Shown one piece after another: positions 24,727 through 34,767 of a stretch of 64,000 bases of DNA; position 1 is the first letter of the stretch, and each line of letters begins with the position of its first letter. A program made the position numbers and the translations under genes. The notes beneath the pieces are model-generated. The model had not been told where the DNA came from, did no database searches, and worked only from the letters and a program-made list of their open reading frames with translations. The DNA is taken from positions 70,088 to 134,087 of the forward strand of contig UQXH01000002.1 of assembly GCA_900545025.1 (NCBI GenBank). Reading direction: 5' to 3'. Source of the DNA: an uncultured Phascolarctobacterium sp. GTDB lineage: Bacteria > Bacillota > Negativicutes > Acidaminococcales > Acidaminococcaceae.

Positions 24727-27700
24727 TTACAGGAAACAATTCTCGCCTAAAACTTTTTCAACCGCAGCTTTAAAACCATCCGCAGTACTGTCTACCCAGA
24801 AAGAGGGATTCGTCTTGATAATCTTTCTGGACCCCATGAGATGCAGATAAACTACGTCATTGCCCCTGAAACGGCTAAATACTTTGGCAAGTTCTCTTTG
24901 CACCAGCGGATTTTCTAAATAAGGCACTACTTTTATCCTTACCTCACTAATCTTATTGCTTAATTTGATAATCTTCGCAGCATTAACACTCCTTCTGCGT
25001 TCGTCTATATTCAGGCGTCCTTCAATCGCTACAATATTTTCCTTGTATATCTCTTTCATACAGGAATGATAAACTGTCGGGAACGCCAAGACTTCTATCC
25101 GTCCAGTATAATCTTCTAAGGTCAGTGCAGCCATCGTATCGCCTTTCCTTGTAGTCTTGATAACACACTCGGAAATAATACCTGCTATGTTGATATGCTG
25201 TCCATCCGCAACATTATTTTCATTTTGCAGCCAATAAAGCGGCGTATATTTGCTCAATACTGTCTTATATTCATCCAGCGGATGCCCTGTCACATAAAAA
25301 CCAATCAGTTCTTTTTCATTCTGCAAAATATTAGCGCGCGGCATTTCCTCCAAATCTGGCAGCCTAATATCATTTATTTCTGCAAAACCATCTTCACTGT
25401 CATCAAAAAGTCCCATTTGCCCGGAAGCATAGTCTTTCTGATAGCTTGCGCCAAGCTCCGCTGCCTGTTCGGCAATAGCCAATAACTGCGAACGCTTGCC
25501 TCCAAAAGAATCCATAGCTCCACATTTTATAAGATTTTCTACAACTCTTTTATTGACAAGACGCATATTCACACGTCGGCAAAAATCAACTAAACCAGTG
25601 AACTCGCCATCTTCACGAGCCCGGATGATTTCTTTGACAGCGGCTTCTCCGGCACTCTTGATACCTGCAAGACCAAAGCGGATAGAATTTTCCTTATGTA
25701 CGGTAAAATTAAAACCACTTTCATTAACATCCGGCGGCAAAATCCTGATATTGGCATTACGGCAGATTGAAATATACCAGCTTAGCTTATCGGCATCGCT
25801 GATAATACTGTTTAAAAAAGCCGCCATATATTGAGCAGGCCAATGTGCTTTAAGGTAAGCCGTCTGGTAAGCAACCAGGGCATAAGCTACTGAGTGAGAT
25901 TTATTAAATCCATAACCGGCAAAATGCTGCAGCAACGAAAAAATCCTGTCGCTTAGCTCTTCGGAAATATTATTGATTTTTCGCGCCCCCTGGATAAAGG
26001 CCTCGCGCATGGAATCCAGCTCCTTAGCTTTTTTCTTGCCCATGGCGCGGCGCAGTATATCTGCCTGCCCAAGTGTAAAACCTGCCAAGGCAGAAGTTAT
26101 CTGCATTACCTGTTCCTGATAAAGAATAACCCCATAAGTATCAGCAAGGATAGGCTCCATCAAAGGATGCAATATCTGCGCCGTCCTGCGCCCATGCCTG
26201 CCGGCAATAAAATCTTCCGCCATGCCTGTACCCAGCGGCCCAGGACGATATAAAGCAACCAGAGGAATCAAATCTTCAAAACTTTCCGGCGCCAACTCCA
26301 TTACCAGCTTGGTAATACCGGCAGATTCCAGCTGGAATACTCCGTAGGTGTCACCGTCACAAAGCATTTGGCACGTTTTTTTATCAGCTAAGGGTATATT
26401 ATCAATATCTATTTTTTCGCCTGTCGTTTCTGCAATAAAACGTATCGTATCGCCGATAACAGTCAAGGTACGCAGTCCCAGGAAGTCCATTTTCAGCAGG
26501 CCGAGATTTTCTACCTTGTCCTTGTCATACTGAGTAATAACCGAACCTTCGCTGCCTAACTGCAAAGGCACATAATCCTTGAGGTCCTGCGGAGCAATAA
26601 TGACGCCGGCAGCATGCGTCCCAGCATTACGCGGCATCCCTTCAACGCTCTTTGCCAGGTCAATGAGCCTGTGTACTTCTTCGTTCTGCTCATATAGATC
26701 ACGTAAATCATTATTGCCAGCTAAAGCCTTATCTAAAGTTATGCCAAGCTCACGAGGAATCCTTTTTGCCACCTCGTCTACAGCGCCATATGTCATTCCC
26801 AGCGCACGCCCCACATCGCGTACTGCCGCCCTTGCCTGCAGGGTACCAAAGGTAATGATCTGCGCTACGCGCTCCTGTCCATAGCGACGTACTACATAAT
26901 CAAGCACCTGATCACGCTTTACATAGCAAAAGTCTGTATCTATATCCGGCATGCTGACGCGTTCAGGATTCAAAAACCGTTCAAACAGCAGATGATATTT
27001 TAACGGGTCAATATTAGTGATACCCAACAGGTACGCTACAATACTGCCCGCCGCACTACCCCTGCCTGGTCCGACCGGAATATCATGCTTTTTGCAATAA
27101 TCAATAAAATCCCAGACGATAAGGAAGTAACAGGAATAGCCCATCGTCCTGATAATATCAAGTTCAAACTCCAATCTTTGCCAAACATCTTTACCGGCAG
27201 CGCCATATTTTACGGGGATAGCTTCCTGGCACAGATGCAACAAATAAGCATTAGCATCGGCAAAACCTTCCGGAATAGGGAATTCCGGTAACAGCAGCTT
27301 GCCAAACTCTAACTCCACATGACAACGTTCAGCGATAAGCTGCGTATTAGTAAGTGCCTCTGGACAATCTCCAAACAGCTCTGCCATTTCATCATAACTT
27401 TTTAAATAAAACTCATCATTAGGAAAACGCATCCGCTCGGGCGCATCTACTGTGCTGTTAGTCTGGATGCACATCAGTACGTCCTGAGCCTCGGCATCTT
27501 TTTTCCTTACGTAATGCAAATCATTAGTAGCGACAAGACCCAGGCCAAACTCCTGTGCCAATACTTTCAAGCCGCGGTTAATCTTCTTATCCTCCGGCAG
27601 ATTATGATCCTGTACCTCAAGAAAATAGTTCTCTTTCCCAAAAATATCAATAAATTCCTGTACTGCCCGTCTGGCACCATCCATATTATCCTGCAATATA

Positions 27701-28128
27701 TATGACGGTACCTCGCCGATAATGCAGGCACTCAGACAGATGAGCCCTTTGCTGTTCTGCCGCAGAATTTCTTTATCTACGCGCGGTTTATAGTAAAAAC
27801 CTTCTAACTGTCCTCTGGAAACAATCTTCATCAAATTATGATAGCCGATATTATTTTCTGCCAGCAGGATTAAGTGATGCATGCTGCGGTTATTTTTTTC
27901 CAAATGATCGTCTACAACATATACCTCGCAGCCAAGAATAGGTTTGATACCTTGCTTAACTGCTTCCTGATAAAAATCAATCACACCGTACATAACTCCA
28001 TGGTCAGTAATAGCAATACTGTCCATGCCCAGCTCTTTAGCGTAGCCCAATAAATCGGTAATCTTGGAAGCACCGTCCAAAAGACTGTATTCCGTATGTA
28101 CATGCAGATGAGTAAACTTTTTCTCCAT
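24727..28128 (-). CDS. dnaE: DNA polymerase III alpha subunit DnaE
   Basis: A 1133-residue replicative polymerase of the DnaE1/DnaE3 class. The N-terminal PHP domain starts FTHLHVHTEYSLLDGA, the catalytic palm has PDIDTDFCYVKRDQVLDYV (metal Asp pair) with GRGSAAGS, the HhH region lies near 840-900, and the OB domain (INIAGIISE, about 985) and C-terminal tau-binding region follow. It lacks the exonuclease domain of PolC. It is convergent with nothing and precedes etfB by 92 bases. Confidence 0.98.
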   Translation of the reverse strand: MEKKFTHLHVHTEYSLLDGASKITDLLGYAKELGMDSIAITDHGVMYGVIDFYQEAVKQGIKPILGCEVYVVDDHLEKNNRSMHHLILLAENNIGYHNLMKIVSRGQLEGFYYKPRVDKEILRQNSKGLICLSACIIGEVPSYILQDNMDGARRAVQEFIDIFGKENYFLEVQDHNLPEDKKINRGLKVLAQEFGLGLVATNDLHYVRKKDAEAQDVLMCIQTNSTVDAPERMRFPNDEFYLKSYDEMAELFGDCPEALTNTQLIAERCHVELEFGKLLLPEFPIPEGFADANAYLLHLCQEAIPVKYGAAGKDVWQRLEFELDIIRTMGYSCYFLIVWDFIDYCKKHDIPVGPGRGSAAGSIVAYLLGITNIDPLKYHLLFERFLNPERVSMPDIDTDFCYVKRDQVLDYVVRRYGQERVAQIITFGTLQARAAVRDVGRALGMTYGAVDEVAKRIPRELGITLDKALAGNNDLRDLYEQNEEVHRLIDLAKSVEGMPRNAGTHAAGVIIAPQDLKDYVPLQLGSEGSVITQYDKDKVENLGLLKMDFLGLRTLTVIGDTIRFIAETTGEKIDIDNIPLADKKTCQMLCDGDTYGVFQLESAGITKLVMELAPESFEDLIPLVALYRPGPLGTGMAEDFIAGRHGRRTAQILHPLMEPILADTYGVILYQEQVMQITSALAGFTLGQADILRRAMGKKKAKELDSMREAFIQGARKINNISEELSDRIFSLLQHFAGYGFNKSHSVAYALVAYQTAYLKAHWPAQYMAAFLNSIISDADKLSWYISICRNANIRILPPDVNESGFNFTVHKENSIRFGLAGIKSAGEAAVKEIIRAREDGEFTGLVDFCRRVNMRLVNKRVVENLIKCGAMDSFGGKRSQLLAIAEQAAELGASYQKDYASGQMGLFDDSEDGFAEINDIRLPDLEEMPRANILQNEKELIGFYVTGHPLDEYKTVLSKYTPLYWLQNENNVADGQHINIAGIISECVIKTTRKGDTMAALTLEDYTGRIEVLAFPTVYHSCMKEIYKENIVAIEGRLNIDERRRSVNAAKIIKLSNKISEVRIKVVPYLENPLVQRELAKVFSRFRGNDVVYLHLMGSRKIIKTNPSFWVDSTADGFKAAVEKVLGENCFL

Positions 28129-28175
28129 AAAAACCTCTAAATCAAATCTGACTCAATATCTGAAAATCATTAATT

Positions 28176-29558
28176 TTATTTCTTATAAATCCGGTAATAA
28201 ATAATTCCTGGCAAAAGAAAAATAAGATTGCAAAGCAACGCCGGAAAAAGAGCATTCACCTTCAACGGTGACCAGATAGTCCACAGGCAGGACATGACGA
28301 TGCCAAAAAATATTGCTGACAGTCCGGCCAAACTTGGTATCTGCCAGGGAAAGAAAACAGCAAACGTCAACGGCAGAAAAATACCGCTCCCCCGCAAAGC
28401 CATGGACAGATAATTCCATTCCAACACCGAAGAATGTAAATGAAAGAATACGAAGATAATAGCACACAATGTTACCAGCAAAACACAAAAACGATTGGTC
28501 CAGAGGAGATCGACCTGATTCGCCTCGCGCCATACCTTTTTTATCAAGTCACGCGAAATCATAGTACCGATGCCCAGAGCAAGACCGGCAATAGAACCGA
28601 GCGCCGACAACAGCAGCGCTCCCAACCCTACGCCGCCCAGCCAATCCGGCAGATAATACAGCATGTACAGCGGCAGAGCGTCAATGGAATTTATTTCAGG
28701 ATGCTGCACATGCATAAACATACCTATCAATACAGATGGCAGACCGACGGGAATAATGATACAGGCTGCAGCAGTACAGCCTTTAGCAGCTGTTTTACTG
28801 TCCTTGGCGGAAAATACCGCCTGTACATAACTCTGCGTCGAAATTACGCCCACAAGCATAGACAGCAGGCTGTAAAGACCATCCTGCCAGCCTCTGCCGA
28901 AAAGACTGAACCAAGGGTAGTCAGGAAAAGTACGATGCAGTCCCTGCCAACCTCCTAAATCACTGTAAGACAGAAACCCGCCAACAAATATTGTCAGGAA
29001 AATAAATCCCATCTTCAGCAAGCCAGCCATACCACTGCCGCTGATACCGCCAAAAAACACGAAACCTGCCGTTATAAGCAAAATAATTACAGCGCTCGTC
29101 AGCAACTCTACGTTAAAAATACCGGCAACAAGATGCAGCGCCGTCAGGGTGCTGGCTACAATACTGAAAAAAATCCCTGCCGAAGCAGATAGACTTGTAA
29201 GAACGCCTGCTTTAGTGCCGTAGCTTTCTACCAGAAATTCACTGACAGTCGTCAAACCGCTCCTGCGCAACGGAACCGCATAAAACGCAGCCATAATCAG
29301 GAGTGCGATACCGCTGCCAAGAGTAAACCACCAAGCCGTCAAGCCAAGGCTAAAACCAAGCTGGGCCGTGCCGACGGTAGCCGCACCGCCTACCAATGTA
29401 CCGATAATACTGCCGGCAACCAGGCTCACCCCCGCACTGCGTCCGCCGACATTATAATCGTCTGCTGATTTTATCCTTCTGGAAATAATTATGCCTGGCA
29501 AAATGCTTACCGTAAGCGTTAAAAGCAAGCTGATAATATGTGTTGCAGTTAAATGCAT
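28176..29558 (-). CDS. Sodium:solute symporter (SSS) family transporter, substrate unknown
   Basis: A 460-residue carrier with about 13 membrane helices. The SSS N-terminal pattern (SRRIKSADDYNVGGRSAGVSLVAGSIIGT) and GGISGSGMAGLLKMG are present. It is shorter than PanF and not close to proline or pantothenate carriers, so the substrate is unknown. ATG 29558 is preferred over a TTG 8 codons upstream because GGGAG precedes it. It is a single gene between dnaE and the divergent hydrogenase operon. Confidence 0.85.
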   Translation of the reverse strand: MHLTATHIISLLLTLTVSILPGIIISRRIKSADDYNVGGRSAGVSLVAGSIIGTLVGGAATVGTAQLGFSLGLTAWWFTLGSGIALLIMAAFYAVPLRRSGLTTVSEFLVESYGTKAGVLTSLSASAGIFFSIVASTLTALHLVAGIFNVELLTSAVIILLITAGFVFFGGISGSGMAGLLKMGFIFLTIFVGGFLSYSDLGGWQGLHRTFPDYPWFSLFGRGWQDGLYSLLSMLVGVISTQSYVQAVFSAKDSKTAAKGCTAAACIIIPVGLPSVLIGMFMHVQHPEINSIDALPLYMLYYLPDWLGGVGLGALLLSALGSIAGLALGIGTMISRDLIKKVWREANQVDLLWTNRFCVLLVTLCAIIFVFFHLHSSVLEWNYLSMALRGSGIFLPLTFAVFFPWQIPSLAGLSAIFFGIVMSCLWTIWSPLKVNALFPALLCNLIFLLPGIIYYRIYKK

Positions 29559-29674
29559 GCTTCCATCTCCCACATTGCTCAATATCTTTCTTTACTTAGT
29601 ATAACATATACCAAAAATATTTTTTATCAAAAGTAACAAAAAGCAGGATCGTTACTCCTTTCAGAACATTTTAA

Positions 29675-29703
29675 TTGCCAAACTATCTAAAATTAGTTAT
29701 AAT
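29675..29703 (+). promoter_or_regulatory. Sigma-70 promoter of the hydrogenase operon
   Basis: TTGCCA at 29675-29680 and TATAAT at 29698-29703 with a 17-base spacer; an 80-base leader to the start codon follows. I see no obvious Rex site in it. Confidence 0.8.
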
Positions 29704-29788
29704 TATTGCATACTATTGTGGATTTTATGCGCATATAGTATACACTTAAAATCAAGGTCATTTTTAATTTATAATTTAGGAGGGAAAT

Positions 29789-31639
29789 ATGAGTCGTCTA
29801 CATCTTGAAACACAAACCCAGGCGCAGCGTACTGTAGAACGCCTGTATAAAGACCTGGAACGTCATCTCATCGCCAGTCCTCCGGGAGCCTGTCCGATAG
29901 ATCTGCAGTTATCATTTCTGAAGCTTTGCCATGCTCAGACTTGCGGCAAATGCGTCCCCTGCCGCATCGGCCTCGGTCAATTACAGCATCTGCTGGAAGA
30001 TGTACTGAACGGTAAAGCAACCAAACAAACCATTGAAACAATAAAAAATACCGCAGCCAATATCCGCGACTCCGCAGACTGCGCTATCGGCTATGAAGCT
30101 GCCAACATGGTTCTGACAGGTTTAGACGGCTTCATGGACGACTATATCCATCATATAGAAAAAGGAACCTGTTCCGGCTTGACAACAGCTCCTATCCCCT
30201 GTACTGCCTTCTGTCCGGCTAAAGTAGACATTCCCGGATATATCTCCTTGGTAGGCGCAGGACGCTATGCAGACGCGGTAAAGCTCATTCGCAAGGATAA
30301 TCCTTTTCCCACAGCCTGCGGCCTAATCTGCGAGCATCCCTGCGAAGCCCACTGCCGCCGCAATATTATTGACACCGCCATCAATATCCGCGGTTTAAAA
30401 CGCATGGCAGTGGATAATGCTCCCAGCAACACTGTTCCGCTGCCGGAAAAAGCACCTGCTACCGGAAAGCGTGTGGCAATCATCGGCGGCGGCCCCAGCG
30501 GACTTACAGCTGCTTACTATCTGCAGCTGATGGGTCATCAGACCACTGTATTTGAAGCCAAAAGCAAGCTGGGCGGTATGCTGCGCTATGGTATTCCCAG
30601 CTATCGCTTCCCACGCGAACGTCTCCAGCAAGATTTAGACGCAATCCTTGCTACTGGTACAGCAATCCATTTAAACAGCAAGGTCGGTACTGCACCTGGT
30701 GAAATATCACTGGAACAATTAAACAAAGATTACGATGCAGTCTATATCGCTATCGGAGCTCATACTGACAAAAAAATCGGTATTGAAGGTGAAGATGCTG
30801 ACGGCGTAATCTCCGCAGTAGAACTGCTGCGTAATATCGGCGACGGCAAGATGCCCGATTTTACCGGTAAGACAGTTGTCATCGTCGGCGGCGGCAACGT
30901 AGCCATGGACTGCACCCGCAGTGCTATCCGCCTGGGGGCAGCCAAAGTAGGCATTGCTTACAGACGCCGTCAGGAAGATATGACGGCACTGCCCGAAGAA
31001 ATCGAAGGAGCCATTGCCGAAGGTGCAGAACTCTACAGCCTGAAAGCACCACATAAGATAGAAAAAGATACTACTGGCAAAGTTGCCGCCTTATGGGTTG
31101 AACCACAGATTATCGGCCCTATCGACGACTGGGGACGTGCACGCCCTGTACGTGCAGAGCTGCCTCTGCAGAGAATCCCCTGTGATATCATCATTGTCGC
31201 TATCGGCCAGGGAATTGAATCACACGCTTTTGAAGAAGCCGGCATAAAGGTAAAACGCGGCAATATTGCAGCCTTGGACAGCACCAGGCTCCCCGATGAC
31301 AGCAAACTGTTTGCCGGCGGTGACTGCGTAACCGGCCCGGCAACAGTCATCCGTGCTATTGCTGCCGGCAAGGTTGCAGCAGCCAATATTGACGAATACC
31401 TTGGCTATCATCATGAAATTACCTGTGATGTGGAGATTCCTGCACCTGAAATGGCAGACAAGCAGCCCTGCGGCAGGATCCAGATGAATGAAAAAGAACC
31501 GAGCCAGAGAAAAAATAATTTTGACGCATTTGAATGCAGCATGACTGTACAGGAAGCCTGTCAGGAAGCTGGTCGCTGCCTGCGCTGCGACAAATTTGGC
31601 ATGAGCTCACTGAAAGGAGGTAGGTCTTTCAGATGGTAA
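29789..31639 (+). CDS. NuoF-C-terminal/GltD-like FAD-NAD(P) oxidoreductase, hydrogenase partner
   Basis: A 616-residue fusion flavoprotein. Residues 50-100 carry the [4Fe-4S] motif of the NuoF/HydB C-terminus (CGKCVPCRIG, then Cys98). Residues about 138-190 have the Cys set of the GltD/NfnB N-terminal two-cluster domain. From about 228 on comes a GltD-type FAD domain (IIGGGPSGL) with an inserted NAD(P) domain (VVIVGGGNVAMDC), and near the end an extra CQEAGRCLRC. It would pass electrons between NAD(P)H and the hydrogenase encoded next, whose start it overlaps by 7 bases. There is no NuoE-like or FMN-binding NuoF domain. RBS AGGAGG precedes ATG 29789. Confidence 0.9.
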   Translation: MSRLHLETQTQAQRTVERLYKDLERHLIASPPGACPIDLQLSFLKLCHAQTCGKCVPCRIGLGQLQHLLEDVLNGKATKQTIETIKNTAANIRDSADCAIGYEAANMVLTGLDGFMDDYIHHIEKGTCSGLTTAPIPCTAFCPAKVDIPGYISLVGAGRYADAVKLIRKDNPFPTACGLICEHPCEAHCRRNIIDTAINIRGLKRMAVDNAPSNTVPLPEKAPATGKRVAIIGGGPSGLTAAYYLQLMGHQTTVFEAKSKLGGMLRYGIPSYRFPRERLQQDLDAILATGTAIHLNSKVGTAPGEISLEQLNKDYDAVYIAIGAHTDKKIGIEGEDADGVISAVELLRNIGDGKMPDFTGKTVVIVGGGNVAMDCTRSAIRLGAAKVGIAYRRRQEDMTALPEEIEGAIAEGAELYSLKAPHKIEKDTTGKVAALWVEPQIIGPIDDWGRARPVRAELPLQRIPCDIIIVAIGQGIESHAFEEAGIKVKRGNIAALDSTRLPDDSKLFAGGDCVTGPATVIRAIAAGKVAAANIDEYLGYHHEITCDVEIPAPEMADKQPCGRIQMNEKEPSQRKNNFDAFECSMTVQEACQEAGRCLRCDKFGMSSLKGGRSFRW

Positions 31640-33357
31640 CTTTAACTATCGATGGACAGAAAATAACCGTGCCTGAAGGCACTACGATTATGAAAGCAGC
31701 AGCATCTGTCGGCATCAATATCCCCCATCTTTGCTTTTTGGAAGGTATCAACGAAATAGGTGCCTGCAAGGTATGTGTAGTAGAAATCCAAGGAAAAAAC
31801 AAGCTTGTTACCTCCTGCAATACCCCTGTAGAAGACGGACTCGTAGTCTACACCAGTTCTCCTAAAGTACGTGCTGCCAGACGTATTAACGTCGAACTTA
31901 TCCTTTCCCAGCACGATTGCACCTGTGCGATGTGTGTACGCAGCGGTAACTGCAGCCTGCAGAAAACAGCTAATGATTTAGCCATCTTTGACAGCCCCTT
32001 TGCCAAAGATGTAGCCGATCTTCCCTGGAATATGGATTTCCCACTGATTCGAGATTCAAAAAAATGCATTAAATGTATGCGCTGTGTACAGATCTGCGAT
32101 AAAGTACAGCATCTGAATATTTGGGAAGTGCAAAACACCGGTGCACGCACCACTGTCGGTGTAACCGGCAGCATCGATATAGCAGCAGCAGACTGCAGTC
32201 TCTGCGGTCAATGTATAACCCACTGCCCTACCGGTGCACTGCGTGAACGTGATGATGTGCCTAAAGTTTTTGCCGCTTTGGCAGACAGCAATAAGGTAAC
32301 AGCAGTGCAAGTTGCTCCGGCTGTACGTACAGCCTGGGCCGAAGCTATGGGCCTGCCTGAAGACAAGGCAACCGAAGGACTGATGGTTGCGGCATTAAAA
32401 CGTATGGGTTTTGATTATGTCTTTGACACCAGCTTTTCCGCAGACGTAACCATTATGGAGGAAGGCAGTGAGCTGCTGGAGCATCTGCAGGATCCTGCCA
32501 AGCATAAATGGCCCATGTTTACTTCCTGCTGCCCCGGCTGGGTAAGTTATCTTACCAAAAAACATCCTGACTTCGTTTCTCATCTTTCCACCACCAAATC
32601 GCCGCAGCAGATTTTCGGCGCTATCCTGAAAACTTATTTTGCTAAATCTAAAGGACTTGCTCCCGAAGAAATCTGTTCTATCTCCATCATGCCCTGCGTT
32701 TCCAAAAAACGCGAAGCAGCACTCTCCAGCATGTGTGACAGCGGTGCCCGTGATGTGGACATCGTGCTGACTACTCGTGAATTTGCCCGCATGATAAGAG
32801 CCGAACACATCGATATTACTACGCTGCAGGAAATGCCTTTTGATAATCCTTTAGGCAAGAGTACTGGCGCAGCTGTTATCTTCGGTGTTACGGGCGGCGT
32901 TATGGAAGCAGCGCTGCGCACCGCATATGCCATTGTAGAAGGCAAAGAAGCTCCCCGCAACGCTTTCATCGGTGTGCGCGGCGAAGCTGGCCGCAAGGTC
33001 CAGGAATTCAAGCTGGGAGACAAGGTTTTACGTACCTGTACTGTCAGCGGACTGGGTAATGCCGATAAATTACTGGCAGACATCAGAGCCGGTAAAGCAG
33101 AATACGACTTCGTAGAAGTCATGGCCTGCCCCGGCGGCTGCGTAGGCGGCGGCGGGCAGCCCATCCACGACGGCTGCGAACTTGCCGGCAGCCGCGGTCA
33201 GAAATTATATCAGCTGGATGATGAACGCCCACTGAAACAATCCCATAACAATCCTGACGTACAGGAGTTGTACGCAAAATATCTTACCAAGCCCCTCAGT
33301 GAGCTTGCCGAAGAACTTCTGCATTCTAACCATGTCGAAGAAAGAAATTATCTGTAA
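31633..33357 (+). CDS. hydA: [FeFe]-hydrogenase, group A, M3 type
   Basis: A 574-residue enzyme. The N-terminal [2Fe-2S] domain has Cys34/45/48/62, the His-Cys3 cluster is HDCTCAMCVRSGNC (about 96-109), and two [4Fe-4S] motifs lie around 142-200 (KCIKCMRCVQIC, CSLCGQCITHCP). The H-cluster signatures are TSCCPGW (L1, about 298), MPCVSKK (L2, about 353) and MACPGGCVGGGG (L3, about 497). All ligands are intact. It produces or consumes H2. The coupled flavoprotein suggests NAD(P)H-linked function, possibly bifurcating with ferredoxin. Maturases HydEFG are not in this window. A terminator follows. Confidence 0.96.
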   Translation: MVTLTIDGQKITVPEGTTIMKAAASVGINIPHLCFLEGINEIGACKVCVVEIQGKNKLVTSCNTPVEDGLVVYTSSPKVRAARRINVELILSQHDCTCAMCVRSGNCSLQKTANDLAIFDSPFAKDVADLPWNMDFPLIRDSKKCIKCMRCVQICDKVQHLNIWEVQNTGARTTVGVTGSIDIAAADCSLCGQCITHCPTGALRERDDVPKVFAALADSNKVTAVQVAPAVRTAWAEAMGLPEDKATEGLMVAALKRMGFDYVFDTSFSADVTIMEEGSELLEHLQDPAKHKWPMFTSCCPGWVSYLTKKHPDFVSHLSTTKSPQQIFGAILKTYFAKSKGLAPEEICSISIMPCVSKKREAALSSMCDSGARDVDIVLTTREFARMIRAEHIDITTLQEMPFDNPLGKSTGAAVIFGVTGGVMEAALRTAYAIVEGKEAPRNAFIGVRGEAGRKVQEFKLGDKVLRTCTVSGLGNADKLLADIRAGKAEYDFVEVMACPGGCVGGGGQPIHDGCELAGSRGQKLYQLDDERPLKQSHNNPDVQELYAKYLTKPLSELAEELLHSNHVEERNYL

Positions 33358-33372
33358 GCTTTCAGATAAACT

Positions 33373-33408
33373 AAAAACCAGACTGCATTAAACTGCAGTC
33401 TGGTTTTT
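33373..33408. terminator. Bidirectional terminator between hydA and pyrE
   Basis: Stem AAAACCAGACTGCA and its complement with a 6-base loop, extending through A/T runs on both sides, between convergent genes. Confidence 0.93.
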
Positions 33409-33424
33409 CTTTTCCTTATACTAT

Positions 33425-34000
33425 TTATTTACCGGTTCTGCCGCGTTTGGTGAAAGGAATATCTTTTGCGCACAGCGGGCAGTTATTGGGATCAAAGGTT
33501 TCTACGCTGAGGTGCAGCAAAGCTTCGGTACGGATGCCGAAATCAACCTTACCGCCGCTGCGGTCAACCAACAGACCTACGCCTACCAGCTCGCCGCCAT
33601 GTTCTTTAACAACTTCCATAACCTCGCGTACACTGCCGCCGGTAGTAACAATGTCTTCTACTACCAGTACACGGGTACCAGGTTCAATATGGAAGCCGCG
33701 TTTCAAGGTCATTTTGCCGTTTTCGCGTTCAGTAAAGATAGCACGGGTACCAAGAGCCTTGCCTACTTCATGAGCCAGCAGGATGCCGCCGGTTACAGGG
33801 CCTACAACCAGCTCGACATTGTCATTTTCATATCGACGGGCAATTTCCTGACACAGTTTTTCAGTATATTTAGGATGCTGCAGTACATTGAATTTTTCAA
33901 CATACATAGGGCTATGCAAACCGCTGGTCAGCAAAAAATGACCATGCAGTACAGCCTGGGTTTCTTCCAGCATTTTCATTACATCTTTTTCTTCCAACAT
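33425..34000 (-). CDS. pyrE: Orotate phosphoribosyltransferase PyrE
   Basis: A 191-residue PRTase of the PyrE2/long class. LTSGLHSPMYVEKFNVLQHP is the N-terminal signature and the PRPP loop is VLVVEDIVTTGGSVREVMEVV (about 115-135). It ends with a cysteine pair (NCPLCAKDIPFTKRG) of the zinc-finger-like tail seen in this subfamily. It forms OMP from orotate. AAGGAG lies 9 bases before ATG 34000. It is the last gene of the pyr operon. Confidence 0.97.
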   Translation of the reverse strand: MLEEKDVMKMLEETQAVLHGHFLLTSGLHSPMYVEKFNVLQHPKYTEKLCQEIARRYENDNVELVVGPVTGGILLAHEVGKALGTRAIFTERENGKMTLKRGFHIEPGTRVLVVEDIVTTGGSVREVMEVVKEHGGELVGVGLLVDRSGGKVDFGIRTEALLHLSVETFDPNNCPLCAKDIPFTKRGRTGK

Positions 34001-34004
34001 CAGT

Positions 34005-34721
34005 CTACACTCCTTTGATTTCTTCCACGATTGCTGCAGCAGCAGCCTGTCTGTCTTCAGCCTTAGTAATCGGGCGACCTACTACTATATGGCTTGAACC
34101 ATTCTTGAAAGCTCCTGCCGGTGTTGCTACGCGGCTTTGATCGTCAAGAGACGCTCCTGCCGGACGCACGCCGGGAGTAACAATCAGGAAGTCTTTACCG
34201 CAGGCTTCTCTGATAGCGGAGGCCTCCTGAGGAGAAGCAACAACGCCATCCATACCTGCTTCCTTAGCTAATTTTGCCAAAGCAATTACCTGTTCAGCAA
34301 TGGTATTTTTATAATTCAAATCAGCAAACTGCTCATTATCCATACTGGTAAGAATGGTAACAGCAATCAGTTTAGGAGCCGGCTTGCCCGCAGCTTCAGC
34401 AGCAGCATGCACTGCCTTAACAGCCTCGCTCATCATTTTGCGTCCGCCTACAGCATGTACATTCATCATATCTGCGCCCAAGCCGCTGAGTACAGTAAGC
34501 GCATGTGCTACAGTATTAGGAATGTCCTGCAGTTTAAGATCAAGGAAGACTTGTTTATGCTGACTTTTCAGGAAGCGGATAATCTCGCTGCCCACAGCAT
34601 AGTACAATTCCATACCAACCTTATAATAACTTACTGCATCTCCCAGTTCCAGCACACAGCTTTTAGCCTGTTCAAGAGTTGGGAAATCAAGCGCTACAAT
34701 CAAACGATCATCGTGCTGCAC
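34005..34721 (-). CDS. pyrF: Orotidine 5'-phosphate decarboxylase PyrF
   Basis: A 238-residue TIM-barrel decarboxylase with LIVALDFPTLEQA at the start, YKVGMELYY, FLDLKLQDIPNTV (catalytic Asp-Lys-Asp set), DMMNVHAVGG and a C-terminal IVVGRPITKAED phosphate loop. It converts OMP to UMP, the pathway's last step. The start codon is GTG at 34721, preceded by AGGAGG; the stop lies 4 bases before pyrE. Confidence 0.97.
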   Translation of the reverse strand: MQHDDRLIVALDFPTLEQAKSCVLELGDAVSYYKVGMELYYAVGSEIIRFLKSQHKQVFLDLKLQDIPNTVAHALTVLSGLGADMMNVHAVGGRKMMSEAVKAVHAAAEAAGKPAPKLIAVTILTSMDNEQFADLNYKNTIAEQVIALAKLAKEAGMDGVVASPQEASAIREACGKDFLIVTPGVRPAGASLDDQSRVATPAGAFKNGSSHIVVGRPITKAEDRQAAAAAIVEEIKGV

Positions 34722-34767
34722 ACTATCTCCTCCTTACCTTATGGCAAAAGAATATTGCCTGTATCTT

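Noticed and set aside
29583..29788. Rex operator before the hydrogenase operon
   Set aside because: I looked for TTGTTAA-N4-TTAACAA-like or TTGTGAA palindromes and found none; only an AT-rich leader with a promoter.
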